A stretch of DNA of 64,000 nucleotides from the NCBI RefSeq assembly GCF_901001135.1, contig NC_042617.1, forward strand, positions 34,991,669 to 35,055,668, given 5' to 3'. The translations under genes were made by a program, and so were the position numbers. Source of the DNA: Rhinatrema bivittatum. Taxonomy: Eukaryota; Chordata; Amphibia; Gymnophiona; Rhinatrematidae. How positions within the stretch are numbered: position 1 is the first letter of the stretch; each line of letters starts with the position of its first letter. The notes below the pieces were generated by a model. The model was not told where the DNA came from. It did not search any database and saw only the letters and a program-made list of their open reading frames with translations. Of the stretch, positions 24,011-35,408 are shown one piece after another.

Positions 24011-24105
24011 CAGCAGTCTGGACTGATCCGGGTACATACAGGAAAAGGAAAATTGGTTCTTACCTGCTAATTTTCATTCCTGTAGTACCATGGATCAGTC
24101 CAGAT
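24011..24105. repeat. DIRS A internal complementary region
   Basis: 24011-24044 is complementary to the start of the left terminus (TCTGGACTGATCCGGGTACA). 24045-24104 is complementary to the end of the right terminus (AATTGGTTCTTACCTGCTAA...). Such a region bridging both ends is diagnostic of DIRS elements and is thought to template circle formation. Confidence 0.85.
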
Positions 24106-24358
24106 GCCCGCCCAGGGATGAAGATACGATAAAAAGGGAGAGTCCGCTCGCTTGTATCTTTTCTATCTGCAGGCTTTCGAATGAGAAGCAAACTATTCAA
24201 GTACGCGCAGTTTTTGATGAATTCAATTTTCATAGTGCTCATTTTATGTACAAAGTTCTTTGGTCACATTCCTTTTCCCCAGTTTTTGATCTAACCATTA
24301 GATTAGGATGTGAGGTTGTTAGTATCAAAGCAGATAGGAACCTTTGCAACTGTTTATA

Positions 24359-24514
24359 CTGAAGGGATCGCAGGTGGCATACTGGTATTTTAGTGGGTGC
24401 CCTTCAAGTTTTTCTTTGTCTCCATCTGCTGGAAGGGAGGCAAAACCCAGCCGTCTGGACTGATCCTTGGTACTACAGGAGCGAAAATTAGCAGGTAAGA
24501 ACCAATTTTCCTTT
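24359..24514 (-). repeat. DIRS A right inverted terminal repeat
   Basis: CTGAAGGGATCGCAGGTGGC through GTCTGGACTGATCC, then the extension GAAAATTAGCAGGTAAGAAC. It is the inverted partner of 19990-20114. Confidence 0.85.
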
Positions 24515-25400
24515 ATGTGTTTCAGAAGTTTCGTTTAGGATTCATTGTTATCCTCTTATCCCAAGTTTTCTTGTTCCCTGTGAAGAGTGAAGCACGTAGA
24601 CCACTAGTAAAAGAATTGGTCTTGTCTTGGAATTTGAATATGGTGATATCCTTTCTGATGGGTACTTCTGTACAGCCCTTTAAAGAGTTTTTTTGGATAA
24701 GTCGCTAGTGAATTTCTGAGCTGTAAGATCATTTGTGCAAAGAGTCTGTCTTGTTCTTTCAAAGGAAATGGTACAAATTTATATAAATTTGATATTCCTT
24801 CAAAAGGCAATTTTGCTTTTTCACCTTAGTTGAATAGTGTGCCTTCCTTCCTTCCTTCCATAGAGAGTTGAGTGGGAAAGTGTATTTGCTGCTCCATTCC
24901 TTGGATGTGCGGAATGTTCTGTTGTGTAATTAAGATTCGGAATGGTTTTAGGGGATTGGATCATCGATCCTCCATGCGCGAGCATTTAAGTGGGACATGG
25001 CTAAGAAAGCTTCATTGGCATGCTGATTTAAAGAAGTCATAAGTGCAGCCTACGCAGTTAGAGGATGACCACTCCCAAACTTGGGTCAAGCTTTGGTTGG
25101 TTTCACCACCTGAAGAGTTACAAAGTGGTAACCTAGTCTTCCTTGCATTATTTTGCAGTACTTTATCGCCTCAACATTTGAACCAATAAGGAAGTATCTT
25201 TTGGTTCAGCTGTCTTAAGAGTGGGTTTGACAATGTCCAGCCCGTTCGAGATATAGCTTGAGTACATCCCATACATTTAAACTCCTCCTCTAGCTGGATG
25301 AAGAGGAAAGAGAAATTAGTTTTTACCTGATCATTTCCTTTCCTTGAGTTCAGCCAGACCAGTCCGGGACCCTCCCTTATCTGCCAAACATGTGATTATT
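24515..25400 (+). mobile_element. DIRS element G, recombinase C-terminal part and 3' region
   Basis: After the nested element the G recombinase resumes: LVLSWNLNMVISFLMGT near 24615, the HSLDVRNVL motif at about 24895, and KASLAC..FKEVISAAYAVRG near 25000-25060. These are the same landmarks as LRRLDVRHILL and ATIACWLKEAIGSAYLLHG in element C. Multiple stops are present. GAAATTAGTTTTTACCTGAT followed by CAGCCAGACCAGTCCGGGAC at 25310-25370 looks like this family's internal complementary region. It is a third DIRS lineage, distinct from A, B, C, D and from E. Confidence 0.62.
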
Positions 25401-25586
25401 CTATGCTTGTTTTCAGAAAGTGTATAATTTTAATCATACTTTTAGTGGATAAGATAAGGGAATTTTTACACAAATCTTTATTTTGATTTTTTAATATATT
25501 TTAAGTACTATAGTTATCAGAAATCAAAAAATGTTTCTGATGGAATGCAATCATTAAAAGAATGAGTCCATCAAACACCACCTATC

Positions 25587-26215
25587 AATCGGGCCGTTTT
25601 CGACGCGCTAGCGTTACCCCTTATTCAGTAAGGGGCCGAAAATGCGCGTCCAACCCCCCCAAACCTAATAGCGCCCGCAACATGCAAATGCATGTTGATG
25701 GCCCTATTAGGTATTCCCGCGCAATTCAGAAAACAAAATGTGCAGCTAAGCCGCACATTTTGCTTCAGAAATTAGCGCCTACCCAAAGGTAGGCGCTAAT
25801 TTCTTCGGGCACCGGGAAAGTGCACAGAAAAGCAGTAAAAACTGCTTTTCTGTGCGCCCTCCGACTTAATATCATGGCGATATTAAGTCGGAGGTCCCGA
25901 AAGTTTCCAAAAAAAAAAATTTGAAGTCGGCCCGCGGCTGTCGGGTTGAAAACTGGACGTTCAATTTTGCCGGCATCCGGTTTCCGAGCCCGTGGCTGTC
26001 AGCGGGCTCGAGAACCGACGCCGGCAAAATTGAGTGTCGGCTGTCAAACCCACTGACAGCCACCGCTCCAGGCCAAAAGGAAGCACTAGGGACGTGCTAG
26101 TGTCCCTAGCGCCTCCTTTTGCCTGTTTTTACCGCCGGATCTAATTTGAATAGTGAATCACGCGCACAGGAGAGTGGGCGTTCGCCTGCTCTCCCACATT
26201 TACTGTATCGGCCCG
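25587..26215. mobile_element. Fold-back non-autonomous DNA element (copy 2)
   Basis: It lies between ATCGGGCCG and CGGCCCG and contains a chain of perfect hairpins. TTAGCGCCTACC/GGTAGGCGCTAA lie at 25770-25802, AAAGCAGT/ACTGCTTTT at 25828-25850, and CTCCGACTTAATAT/ATATTAAGTCGGAG at 25859-25893. GTGGCTGTCAG/CTGACAGCCAC and CTAGGGACGTGCTAGTGTCCCTAG lie near 26000-26110. There is no coding capacity. It resembles the copy at 11976-12675 in its end motif (GATACAGTAAA / GATGCAATAAA) and in internal modules. Confidence 0.6.
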
Positions 26216-27199
26216 GATGTGAAGAACCTTTTTGGGCATGCCAGTCTGCAATGAGAGTTGACAAGATTGTGCAGAAGAAGTCTTTGTTATACAGGCCTCT
26301 ACATATCATTTGGATTTGGATTACCCCCTTGGGGTTTTCTGATGAACTTTTGTTTTGGAAAGATTTACAAGTTGTCTTTATTCGCAATATAGAGACATTT
26401 ACTATTAGAGTCATTGGAAATATCCTTTATAGATATTTGTTTGTGATTTAAGGTTGTAAAAGTTTGTATGCTCTTTCAAAGGAAAAGTGATTTGGTTTGT
26501 GTGAGACATGACATGTCTGTGTGAATAGAATATTTGATGATTTTATTGAATAAGAGTTGGTTGCAGGGTGTATTTTTACCATGTGGATGTAGTGTGGGGA
26601 CTTTGTAATTTTATGGGAATATTTGATTTTTGAGAAATAACTACAGTATTTAAAATACATGAAAGAATCAAAGTAAAGATTTGTTTAAAAAATAAATAAA
26701 TCTGGTATTTTTCCCCTTTTGGTTTCCCTGGGGTTAGGGAAATGTTGCCCTCTTTTTTCTTTTTCGGCTTACCTTAGCTGGTAGGTGCCACGCCTCTGTG
26801 CAGGCCGGGGAAATGGATCCCAGCAGAGAGCGAGTGAGATTTCAGTGCATTGCGAGGCAGTCAACTGTAAGACAGTCGACTCTAGGTTTGACTGAAAGGA
26901 GATGCGAGGAGGTAGTCCTTTGGTGGGCGGGGTAGTGAAGGCCAGTGCTGGGCTGGAGTTCGGGCCTGCTTGGGCCAGGTATAAAGAGCAGTGGTGGGAA
27001 CAGGGTTGAGAGGGTGGGTAAAAGACTAAGGAGGAAGCTGGTGTTGGTGTACGTATGGAAATGTGTGGGCTTATTTATCCAAAGCTGTAGAGAATTAGAG
27101 AGAGAGAGAGGCCCAACTTGGTGGGCAAACTGATTCTTATTTCTGTTAATTTGTTTCCAGGAAATAATGCTGCCTTTTTGTTTTTTTTTTCTTGCCCAG
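26216..27199. other. Non-coding intron sequence before NVL exon
   Basis: No recognised element. AT-rich at first, then GC-rich and purine-rich (26880-27110), ending in the poly-T acceptor tract of the NVL exon. Confidence 0.4.
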
Positions 27200-27464
27200 A
27201 ATTTTGCAGACCCTCTGTAGGAAGCTTAAGCTCCCCGACTCCTTTGATTTCCATCACTTGGCACATTTGACTCCAGGCTATGTGGGTGCTGACCTGATGG
27301 CGCTGTGCCGGGAGGCAGCTCTGTGTGCTGTGAACCGGGTACTGATACAACTGGAACAGCAGACATTGCCTGCAAAAATCCCCAATGGTAACCATGGCGA
27401 AAATGGCCTAGAAGTAGCAGAGCTTGACCGAAGGCCAGCTGGACAGGCAGAGTTGTTTGCTAAG
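27200..27464 (+). CDS. NVL: NVL exon: D1 lid subdomain and start of D1-D2 linker
   Basis: The acceptor is TTTTCTTGCCCAG and the donor is GTACCT. The first base completes the Arg codon left open by the previous exon, and the frame then stays open for 88 codons and ends in phase 0. It encodes the small helical lid of D1 (ILQTLCRKL, then HLAHLTPGYVGADLMALCRE, the sensor 2 region) followed by a polar, low-conservation linker with NGNHGENG and AELDRRPAG. The linker is variable between species in this family, so its divergence from mammalian NVL is expected. No break is seen. Confidence 0.95.
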
Positions 27465-28289
27465 GTACCTTAAGACTTTTTACATTTTTGCTCCTGCTTG
27501 TTTAATTCTGGAGGGGCCTGTATGTGAATGGGACTGCAAATGGTTTCAGCATCTTGAGTATGTGATGGGGCAGGCAATCAGCGAGTGCTTTTTGTGGATC
27601 TTGCACAATTCCAATCAAAGCAGAAAGGTCCTGCATCTATAAGGGGATTAGAAGCAGGTCCTTTTCTGAGTTATTCTTATACATGTATCTTGAAACCGGG
27701 AAGATCATCTGATTCTTAACACATAGTGAAGGACCACTCTCATGCAGGCTCATTAACAGTTGCACTTGCTCCCTCTCAGAGATAAAGCTTCGGGGCTGGC
27801 CTCAGCTGAAAAAAATATTCCCATAGGATAGGCTCCATCTTAACCAGGGTGAAATGCAGCTGCTGACACTAGCATTTAAAAAGATAGAGCAGCTTTTCAA
27901 CTAAATCATAAGGAAAGCAGACAGCTGCTCAGGAGCACATGGTTCAGAAGATACTGACATAACAAGGAAGTTAGAATATTCTGATAGAGCAGTGTTTACG
28001 GATCGGTGTGCTGCAGCCGCAGTCTCATTTTCTATTTCCCTCCTGGCCTGCAGGATGTTCTCCATCCAGCAGGGGGCATCAGAGAGCTGCACATATCGGC
28101 AGCTGGTCTTGCTGTCTCTTCTCTGGTGCTCCTCTGCAATAGAAAGTGCATTGGGGTCCTGTAGTAGTTGTGAGAGCTGCTGGCCCCATGCAGTTCAGAT
28201 TGCAGATGGAAGCTGACAAAGGAGGAAGAAGCAGCACTCGGAAGCCCGCTCCCAGACTTCTGCTGTTCAAGGATTGGATTTGGGGGTGG
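27465..28289. other. Non-coding intron sequence
   Basis: Nothing identifiable on either strand. Confidence 0.4.
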
Positions 28290-28992
28290 TGAAAAGGACA
28301 GTTGAATGTGCCACTGGCTATGGGGGAGAGGGGAAGGGAAGAGATGATGCCAGGAGATGGGGAAGAGGGATAGAGGGCGAGGGAAGATGATGATGCTTCA
28401 AGCGGTGGGGAAGAGAGGTGGTGGGAGAGGGAAGGTGGTGCCGATGCCAACTGGTGAGGTCGAAGGAAAGTGATGTCAGGGGGGTGGAGGGAAAGGGAAG
28501 AGGAGGTGAAATCAGGGTGGGGGAGCAGAAAATTATGATGATGATGGTGATGGAGGAGAGGACTGGAGAGAGAGAGAGGGCAGGTGATGATGCCAGAAAG
28601 TGAGGGAGAGGGCAGGTGATATAATGGTTTGGAGGGAAAGGGAAGAGAAGGTGACTATGGAGGGAAAGGGAAGAGAAGGTGACTATGGAGGGGAGAGGGA
28701 AGAGAAAATGATAATGCCAGGGGGTGGAGAGATTGGGAAGTTGATGCCAGGGGATGAGGGAAATGGATGGAGGGAGAAGAAAGGTGATGATGGCAGAGGG
28801 AAGTTGATAATGATGCCAGGGGGATCAGAGAGAGGGGTTGAGGCAGAAGGAAGATCATGATGCCAGGGGTTGAGAAGAAGAGGTGGTGAGAGAGGGAAGG
28901 TGATTATGATGGGGGGGGAGTGAAGGGAGAGGAAAGGAGATGATGATGATGTTACCAGGGGATGGGTGGAAAAGGTGGTGATGTCTGGTGGT
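28290..28992. repeat. Purine-rich minisatellite, left block
   Basis: Irregular repeats of roughly 30-40 bases built from GGGAGAGGGAAG, GGTGATGATG and GATGCCAGGGG. The + strand is nearly all purine apart from T in GATGATG. It resumes after an LTR-like insertion at 29641. Long frames on either strand are low-complexity artefacts. Confidence 0.85.
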
Positions 28993-29640
28993 GGGGGGTG
29001 TTGTGGTTCACTGAAGTAGACGCTTAGAGCTGACAGATGTGGAGAAATCTTTTTTTATTAAATGTTACAAAATAATATAATAAGGCCTTATGGAGAGAGC
29101 GGTATCGGCAGAGTACTACTCAAAGCAATAGTATAAAACTCTTTCCCAAATGATTTCACCGATGATAAAATATTATATAGGATTTTTTTACTTGTACATT
29201 TCCAACCCCTAATCTAGGTTACATAATTGACACCATTTCTATGCTTGGCTCTCTACATATGGCCATTCAGATTGTTTATAGTAGATTTGTTCTCGCTCTG
29301 CATGTAAATTAATCCTCGCTTTGTTTGTAAATTTTGTCTCTGGCTTTTGTTACTAGCTGAATCTCTGCATGGCCTTGGTCCGTTCTAAATATGCTTCTGT
29401 AACCCTATGGTCCAGTTCTTTTCTGTTAATACAGCATTTATAGCTAGTTTTTCTCTCCTTCTATGGCATCTGCCTGTCTAGCACAAATGTCATGTTATAG
29501 TTGTTAGTAATTATAAAGCTACTTATGATCAAAAAACGTGAGAACAAGAGTAATGACTTCTCGTGTGACATGTAAAAAAATGTTTCATTGCCTCTTCACT
29601 GCTTTTCAACACAAATCATTCATGCAATAAGGGCTATGAG
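28993..29640 (-). repeat. Retrovirus-like LTR (copy 2)
   Basis: On the minus strand it starts TGATGTGCTCATAGCCC and ends GTGAACCACAACA, giving TG...CA ends. It carries TATATAATATT near 29180 and AATAAAAAAAG near 29055. It matches copy 1 (1335-1855 plus 3794-3868). No clear target duplication can be called because the flanks are themselves repetitive. Confidence 0.58.
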
Positions 29641-30445
29641 CACATCAGAGGAGAGGGGTAGAGGGAAAGGGAAAGTAATGATGATGCCAGTGGGTGAGGG
29701 AGAGGGGTAGAAGGAAATGGAAGGTGGTGATGATACCAGGCTGAGAAAGCGATGATGCTAGGGGATGCGGGAGAGGGAAGGCGATGATCATGGGGAGTGA
29801 AGGGAGAGAGAGAAAGTGATGATGCCAGTGGGTGAGGGAGAGGGGTAGAAGGAAATGGAAGGTGGCGATGATGCTAGGGGATGCGGGAAAGGGAAGGCGA
29901 TGATCATGGGGGAGTGAAGGTGATGATGCCTGGGGGGTGGGGGATGGGTGTAGAGGGAAAGGCGTTGGGGGGGGGGAGGAGCAGAAGATAGGAGGGAGAG
30001 AGAAGGTGATGATGCCAGGGGTTGGGAGATAGAGGTAGAAGGAAAGGGAATGTGATGATGATGATGCCAGGGGCAAGGAGAAGAGATAGAGGAAGAGAGT
30101 GAAGGTAATGATGATGCCAGAAGGTGGGAGAGAGGGGTAGACTTGAAAGCAAAGGTGGTGATGATGATGCTGGGATGAGGAGGTGGAGAGAGAAGGTGAT
30201 GATTCTAGGGGTTGTGGGAGAAGGGTGGAGGGAGAGTAAAGTTGATGTTGATGGGGGGAGGGTAGAAGAAGAGGGAAGGTGATAATGCGAGGGAGGGAAG
30301 AGATGGTGGAAGTTGATGATGCCAGGGGTGAGGAGGTGGAGAGAGAAGGTGATGATTTTAGGGGGGGGGGAAGAGAGGTGGAGGGAGAGGGAAGAAGGTG
30401 ATGATAATGTGAGGGGGAGGGGAAGAGATGATGGAAAGTAATGGC
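29641..30445. repeat. Purine-rich minisatellite, right block
   Basis: Same unit as 28290-28992 (for example GTGATGATGCCAGGGG and GGTAGAAGGAAAGGGAA). It gives a 267-codon minus-strand frame made almost only of Ser, Pro, Leu and His, which I regard as non-coding. Confidence 0.85.
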
Positions 30446-30589
30446 CATAGAGGCAAAAACTCATAATAAAACCTTTTTTTTCAAGGTCATCCAAAGCTGC
30501 AGGCCTGTTAGGGAGTTGGTTGGACTGTTAAATGATAAAGAGAAAAAGGGCACCTAAGGAAAGCAAGGCCATAACAGAAAGACTAAATT

Positions 30590-32310
30590 AATTCTTGGCA
30601 TTTGGTGTTTACTGAAGTTATTGAGGAGACAACCATGCCAGAAATGGTATTTAATGGTGATGATTCAGAAGAACTGAAACAAATCACGGTGAACCTTGAA
30701 GATCTAATAGGGTTATCTGACAAACTAAAGAGTAGCAAATCACCTGGACTAGATGGTTTATACACCCAAGTTCTGAAATAAATAAAAAATGAAATTGCAG
30801 ACTTATTACTAGTAATTTGTAATCTATTGTTAAAATTTGCTGTGATGCTTCTCAACATGTGTGCCTTGGGAACGTTCTTTCTGTGCTGCATTGCTGGCAG
30901 CCTCAGCATGATCTTCCTCCCTGCCGACTTTATTGAACAGTGCCCCAGATCTCTTGCTTGCCTCGCCAGTCCTGCCCTCCTGTCCCCACAGCAGCTAGAC
31001 AGCACTAGGGAAGACTGGATGGCAGGAGTAGGAGCAGGGAGCCCACAAATCAAGTGAATGGCAGAGTAGAGCCTTTCCTTCATAATCCTACTCCCTCCCC
31101 CTACCAGCTGCCTGGAGTACAGCACTCTGCTCTGTTGTGCTCTGTTTGCTTGGCGAGTCATTGCCCTGAGCCGTAGATATCTTTGCTGCACAGACTGCAG
31201 ACTTGGGATTCAGCTGAGGGCAGAGGAGGGAGTCGGATGAGAATGATTTGTGGGACAGGATGGGGGGGGAATATTTAAAGGGGGTGAGGGTGAAAGGAGG
31301 CGAATGTGGGTTTTTTTTGGGAGGGGGGAGGAAATCCAAAAGGCAAGGAGTGTTAGGGAAGGTGAGGAGTGTTGCTTTGGGTAAGGGAGGCACAGGATGC
31401 TGACTCAGTATTATGAACTTGCTCCTGCAGGTTGGCGTGAGTAAAGATTCGGAAGGACAAGCTGGGAAACGTAATGTGGACAAGTGCAAAGTGATGCACA
31501 TAGGGAATGATAATTCAAACTGCACTTACACAATGTTAGGTTCCATATTAGGAATTACCACCCAGGACAAGAATCTGGGTGTCGTCCTGGGCAATATATT
31601 GAAATCTTCAGCTCAGTGGGTGGCGGTGATCTAAAAAGTAAACAGAATGTTAGAAATTATTAGGAAAGAAATGATAACTAAAACAGAGAATACCATAATA
31701 CTTCTGTTTCACTCCTTGGTGTGACCTCACCTAGAGTACTGTGTGCAATTCTGGTCGCTGCATCTCAAAAAAGATATAACTGAACTGAAAAAGGTATAGG
31801 GAAGGGCAACCAAAATAACAAAGGGATGGAACGGCTCACCTATGAGGAAAAGATATGGCTTTTCAGTTTGGAAGAGAGACTGCTGAGGGGAGATATGACG
31901 GAGGTCTATAAAATAATAAGTGACTGGAATGGGTAAATGCAAATCAGCTGTTTACTCTTTCAGAAAATAAAAAAGACTAGGGGACTCAAGAAGTTGCTAA
32001 GTAGGACATTTTAAAACAAATCTGTGAAAATATTTTTTTCTCTCAATGCACAATTAAACTTTGGAATTCATTGCTGGAGGATGTGGTAAAGGCAGTTAGC
32101 ATAGCTGGGTTTAAAAAACGTTTGACCGAGTTCCTGGAGGAAAAGTCTATCAAAAGTAATTAATCTGGGGAAAGTGTAAGCAGCATGGAGTCTGTTTACT
32201 ATCTGTGATTCTGCCAGGTACTGGACCTGCATTGGCCATTGATGGAAACAGATACAGGGCTTGATGTATCCTTGGTTTGACCCAGAATGATAATTTTTGT
32301 GGAAAAATGC
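30590..32310 (+). mobile_element. CR1-type LINE, degraded, with foreign internal segment
   Basis: 30590-30836 matches the CR1 RT start at 2025-2270 (TGGTGTTTACTGAAG, then ACAAATCACGGTGAACC). From 30837 to 31468 the sequence is unrelated. CR1 resumes at 31469 (AATGTGGACAAGTGCAAAGT) and runs to the 3' end CCTTGGTTTGACCCAGAATG at about 32290. The centre of the RT, including the catalytic box, is missing. The 30837-31468 segment is not identified. Confidence 0.72.
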
Positions 32311-33011
32311 TACAGATAGATGAGATCAAAAAGACTGTTCATTTCTCCACAGCAGCAAAGCAGGCAAGCTTCTAGCTCATTTCATTCAAAACAAGAGACA
32401 ACTTGCTTTTGTGGGCAAGATCAAGCAAGCCTCTGGCAGACTTTACTTTTTCTCTTGCTGACATTTCAGAGGCCTCTAAAAACTATTATAAAAAAATTGT
32501 GATACATAGAGCAAACTAGTTCTAAGTCCCAGATTCAGGCCTTTATGGACAGAGTGCAGTCCTCAGTGACAGAGCCAGTCCTCAGTGACAAATAAACGCA
32601 GGGACTGGAGACTCCAATTTGTACAGAAGAGCTATATCGTGCTATTAGAAGTTTTTTAATCATGTCCAAAACTTAGATTGCGAGCCCTGTGCGCACAAAC
32701 CTGAACGTAATCGGCTTTGAAGTGGCTGAAAGGCGGAAGATGTATCTAAATAAAGAAATGTAAGTGCCCTGGTCCCAGTGGATATTGGGTCAAATGTTAC
32801 AAGACATTTTTTCCTTTGCTTTCACCTGTGCTTCTTTAGTTGTTTAATTGTTAGAACCTCTGCACAGATGGATAATTTACTTGATACCAACATAATAGCA
32901 TTAACTAAGAAAGATAAGGACACTTTAGAATGTGAGTCACGCAGGTACATTTCCTTAATAAATGCTGATATAAAAGTTCCCGAGAAAGATAACTGAGAGG
33001 GTGCTGTTTTA
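32311..33011. other. Non-coding intron sequence
   Basis: Nothing clear. The end may include the degraded start of the CR1 copy that follows. Confidence 0.35.
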
Positions 33012-33929
33012 GCATATTTATTAATGAGCTGTAGAAGGGAATAATGAGCGAGGTGATCAGATTTGCAGATTATACAAAACTGTGAGTGGATTGTGGGGAA
33101 CTGCAGAAGGACCTTTGCCAGACTGGGGGGACTGGGCATCTAAATGGCAAATGAAATTGAATGTGGACAAAAAAAAGTGATGCACATTCGGGAAAAAATT
33201 CCTAACTACAGGTACACAACACTGGGTTCACTAGTAGGAGTCACCACCCAGGAAATGGATCTTGGAGTCATTGTGGACAATATGTTGAAATCTTCAGCTC
33301 AGTGTTAGTGATGGTAAAAAAAAAAAAAAAAAAAAAAAGCAGAACTACAAAAGGTACAGAAAAAGGAACAATGATAAAGGGGATGGAACAGCTCCCTTAT
33401 GAGGAAAAGTTGAACAGATTAGTGCTGTTCAGCTTGGAGAAGAGATGACTGGGAGGTAATATAATAGAGGTTTATAAAATCATGAGTGAGGAAGAACTGG
33501 CAAATGGGGAACAGTTGTTTTTTGTTTTTCTTTCTTTCTTTTTTTTTTTTTCACGCTTTCAAATAGCACTAAGACTAGGGGATACTCCATGAAACAGGTA
33601 GCAGTTTTAAAACAAATTGTGGAAAGTATTTTTTTTTCACACAATGCACAATCAAGCTGTGGAATTTGTTGCCTGAGGGACTTGATCAAGGCATCTAACA
33701 TATCTGGGTTTAAAAAGGGTTTGGACAAGTTCCTGGAGGAAAAGGCCTTACACCATTATTAGCCAGGTAGATTTGGAAAAGTCACCACTTATTATGGTTG
33801 TTGTTTTTATTATAAGTCACCTGGTGACAAACTATAGGCAACTTACAAAATTACCCACATAATTCAGACTTATCCCTGGGAGTGAGCAACGAGAAATGGT
33901 AACCTGTGACCCATATTGACCACTGTTGG
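33012..33929 (+). mobile_element. CR1-type LINE 3' half, interrupted by Gypsy
   Basis: It starts near the RT catalytic region (TTTGCAGATTATACAAAAC, where the FADD box now reads FADY) and continues through the usual CR1 C-terminus with a poly-A expansion at about 33317-33338. At 33905-33929 it reaches the conserved GACCACTGTTGG of the CR1 3' UTR, where the Gypsy element enters. The CR1 sequence resumes as AGGCAGGATGCTAG at 39741. Confidence 0.72.
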
Positions 33930-34726
33930 TGTTGCGTCTGTCGGTCTTCGCCGACTTCGCCCCGCTTGCCTCACCTTATTCTCAGCTCCTCCCCTTACCT
34001 GGGCAAGATGGCTACCGCTGCATCTTCCAGCCGACCTCTCTGACATCCCCAGAACGGCTATGGTGCAGCCTTCCGCCATTGCTCCTCCCAGGTACCTACT
34101 AGGGTGTGCGCACAACCCATGCCTTTGTACCACCCTTGGCGCGAACCTCGAGGGCGTTCCCTCATGCTGACATCCCGCCATCCGGGTATATTACCTTCAT
34201 CAATTTGCTAGCTCCCTGAGTTAGAAAGAACTCAAATCCGTTCCTGTCTATGCTACTCTGCCGCTTCCATGCTGCCGCAGGAAGCTCCTCGGGGGCCCTC
34301 TGCTTTATTTCAGGTTCCTTTCAGGGAACAGGTACTCGCTCCTCATGGGCTTGCTCTCCCTGCCTCGGTGCCTGTACCTTCAACTACATACCTGGTGGAA
34401 TCGCATATCAACAGCCAACACCTAGTGAGTTATCTAACTCTGTCTATCTCATCCACAGTATCTCCTTGTTGGGAGACCTGCTGCGGAACCTCTTGATGTC
34501 ATCTAGGAGAGAAGGGCTCCCTCTGCCGAGGTCCCTGAGACTACAGCTACAGACTGCCTCACTACTGCCACCTCTGGTGGAGATCTCAAGCTGTTTAATA
34601 AAAGATTTACCCTGTGTTTTGTGTGCACGAGTCAAGCCCAGTGCTGTGGCTCCTCACGGGGCTCCTCCCCTTGAGCGTGGTCATCTCCACAGCACCCAAG
34701 AATCCATAAAACATGTTATCATAACA
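33930..34726 (+). repeat. Gypsy 5' LTR
   Basis: It begins TGTTGCGTCTGTCGG and ends GTTATCATAACA. An AATAAA signal occurs at about 34598, before CCCTGTGTTTTGTGTG. It pairs with the 3' LTR at 38897-39735. Confidence 0.88.
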
Positions 34727-34739
34727 GATTGCTAACTCC

Positions 34740-35408
34740 ATGGATCCAGCTCAGCTCACTGCGTTGCAGGCCATTCCAGGCCTGGCTCAGCGGATCTCCG
34801 AACAGAAGACTGCGCTAGAAGGACTGACCGCTACATTTAATCTACTGCACACCCAGATGAACTCGCCTTCCACCTTAGGTAAAGAAGCTAAACCATATGA
34901 GGTGACGGTCAAGACTACAGTGCCTCTAGCAGCTCCCACCCGCTTCTCGGGAGAAGTATGGAGATGCAGAGACTTCATTAACCAGTGCTGCATGCACTTT
35001 GCATTACAACCTGGCCACTTTCCCACAGCCTATGCCAAGACTACCTACATACTGTCGTATCTAGATGGACGAGCATTGTCTTGGGCCTCTTCGCTGTGGG
35101 AGCGTGAGGATCCAATCCTTCACGACCTTGAAGGTTTTCTCGAACTGTTTAAGTCAGTCTTTGATGATCCTGCCCAGTACACCATTGCAGGATCTTCTTT
35201 GGTTCACCTGAAGCAAGGGAACAAACCACTAGCTGACTTCGCTATCGAATTCAAGACACTGGCGTCTGAATTATCCTGGGACCCGAGATGCCTAAAGACT
35301 CTCTTCTTTGAAGGACTGAACTCCCGTCTGAAAGACGAACTCGCCGCTCGTGAGATGCCTGAGACCTTGGCTGAACTAGTGAAATTGGCAGCAAGGATCG
35401 ATCACTGA
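34740..35408 (+). pseudogene. Gypsy gag, with premature stop
   Basis: A 222-residue frame from the ATG just after the 5' LTR. It contains the retrotransposon gag fold signature (PTRFSGEVWRCRDFINQC, SYLDGRALSWASSLWE, LADFAIEFKTLA). It ends at a TGA inside what should continue toward the zinc knuckle. The CCHC box (CMYCGQAGHAVQNC) follows at about 35587 in a different frame, so a later frameshift also exists. Confidence 0.85.

Larger units (their letters stand above)
19990..24514 (+). mobile_element. DIRS retrotransposon A, complete ends, internally decayed
   Basis: The order is left inverted repeat, remnant gag, RT/RNase H, methyltransferase-like region, tyrosine recombinase, internal complementary region, right inverted repeat. 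This is the DIRS-1 plan. These retrotransposons use a tyrosine recombinase in place of an integrase and replicate through a circular intermediate. The copy carries a gag deletion, an RT deletion, a stop right after YLDD, frameshifts, and a mutated first recombinase arginine, so it is dead. It sits inside the recombinase gene of another DIRS element. Confidence 0.88.

Noticed and set aside
28290..30445. CRISPR-like array
   Set aside because: Repeats are irregular, low complexity and without unique spacers, in a eukaryotic intron.
29645..30448. 267-codon minus-strand open frame
   Set aside because: It is made almost only of Ser, Pro, Leu and His because it is the complement of a purine-rich minisatellite; no domain and no splice or start context.
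33870..34735. Open frames within the 5' LTR on both strands
   Set aside because: They lie within an LTR and are repeated in the 3' LTR. No known accessory protein similarity.
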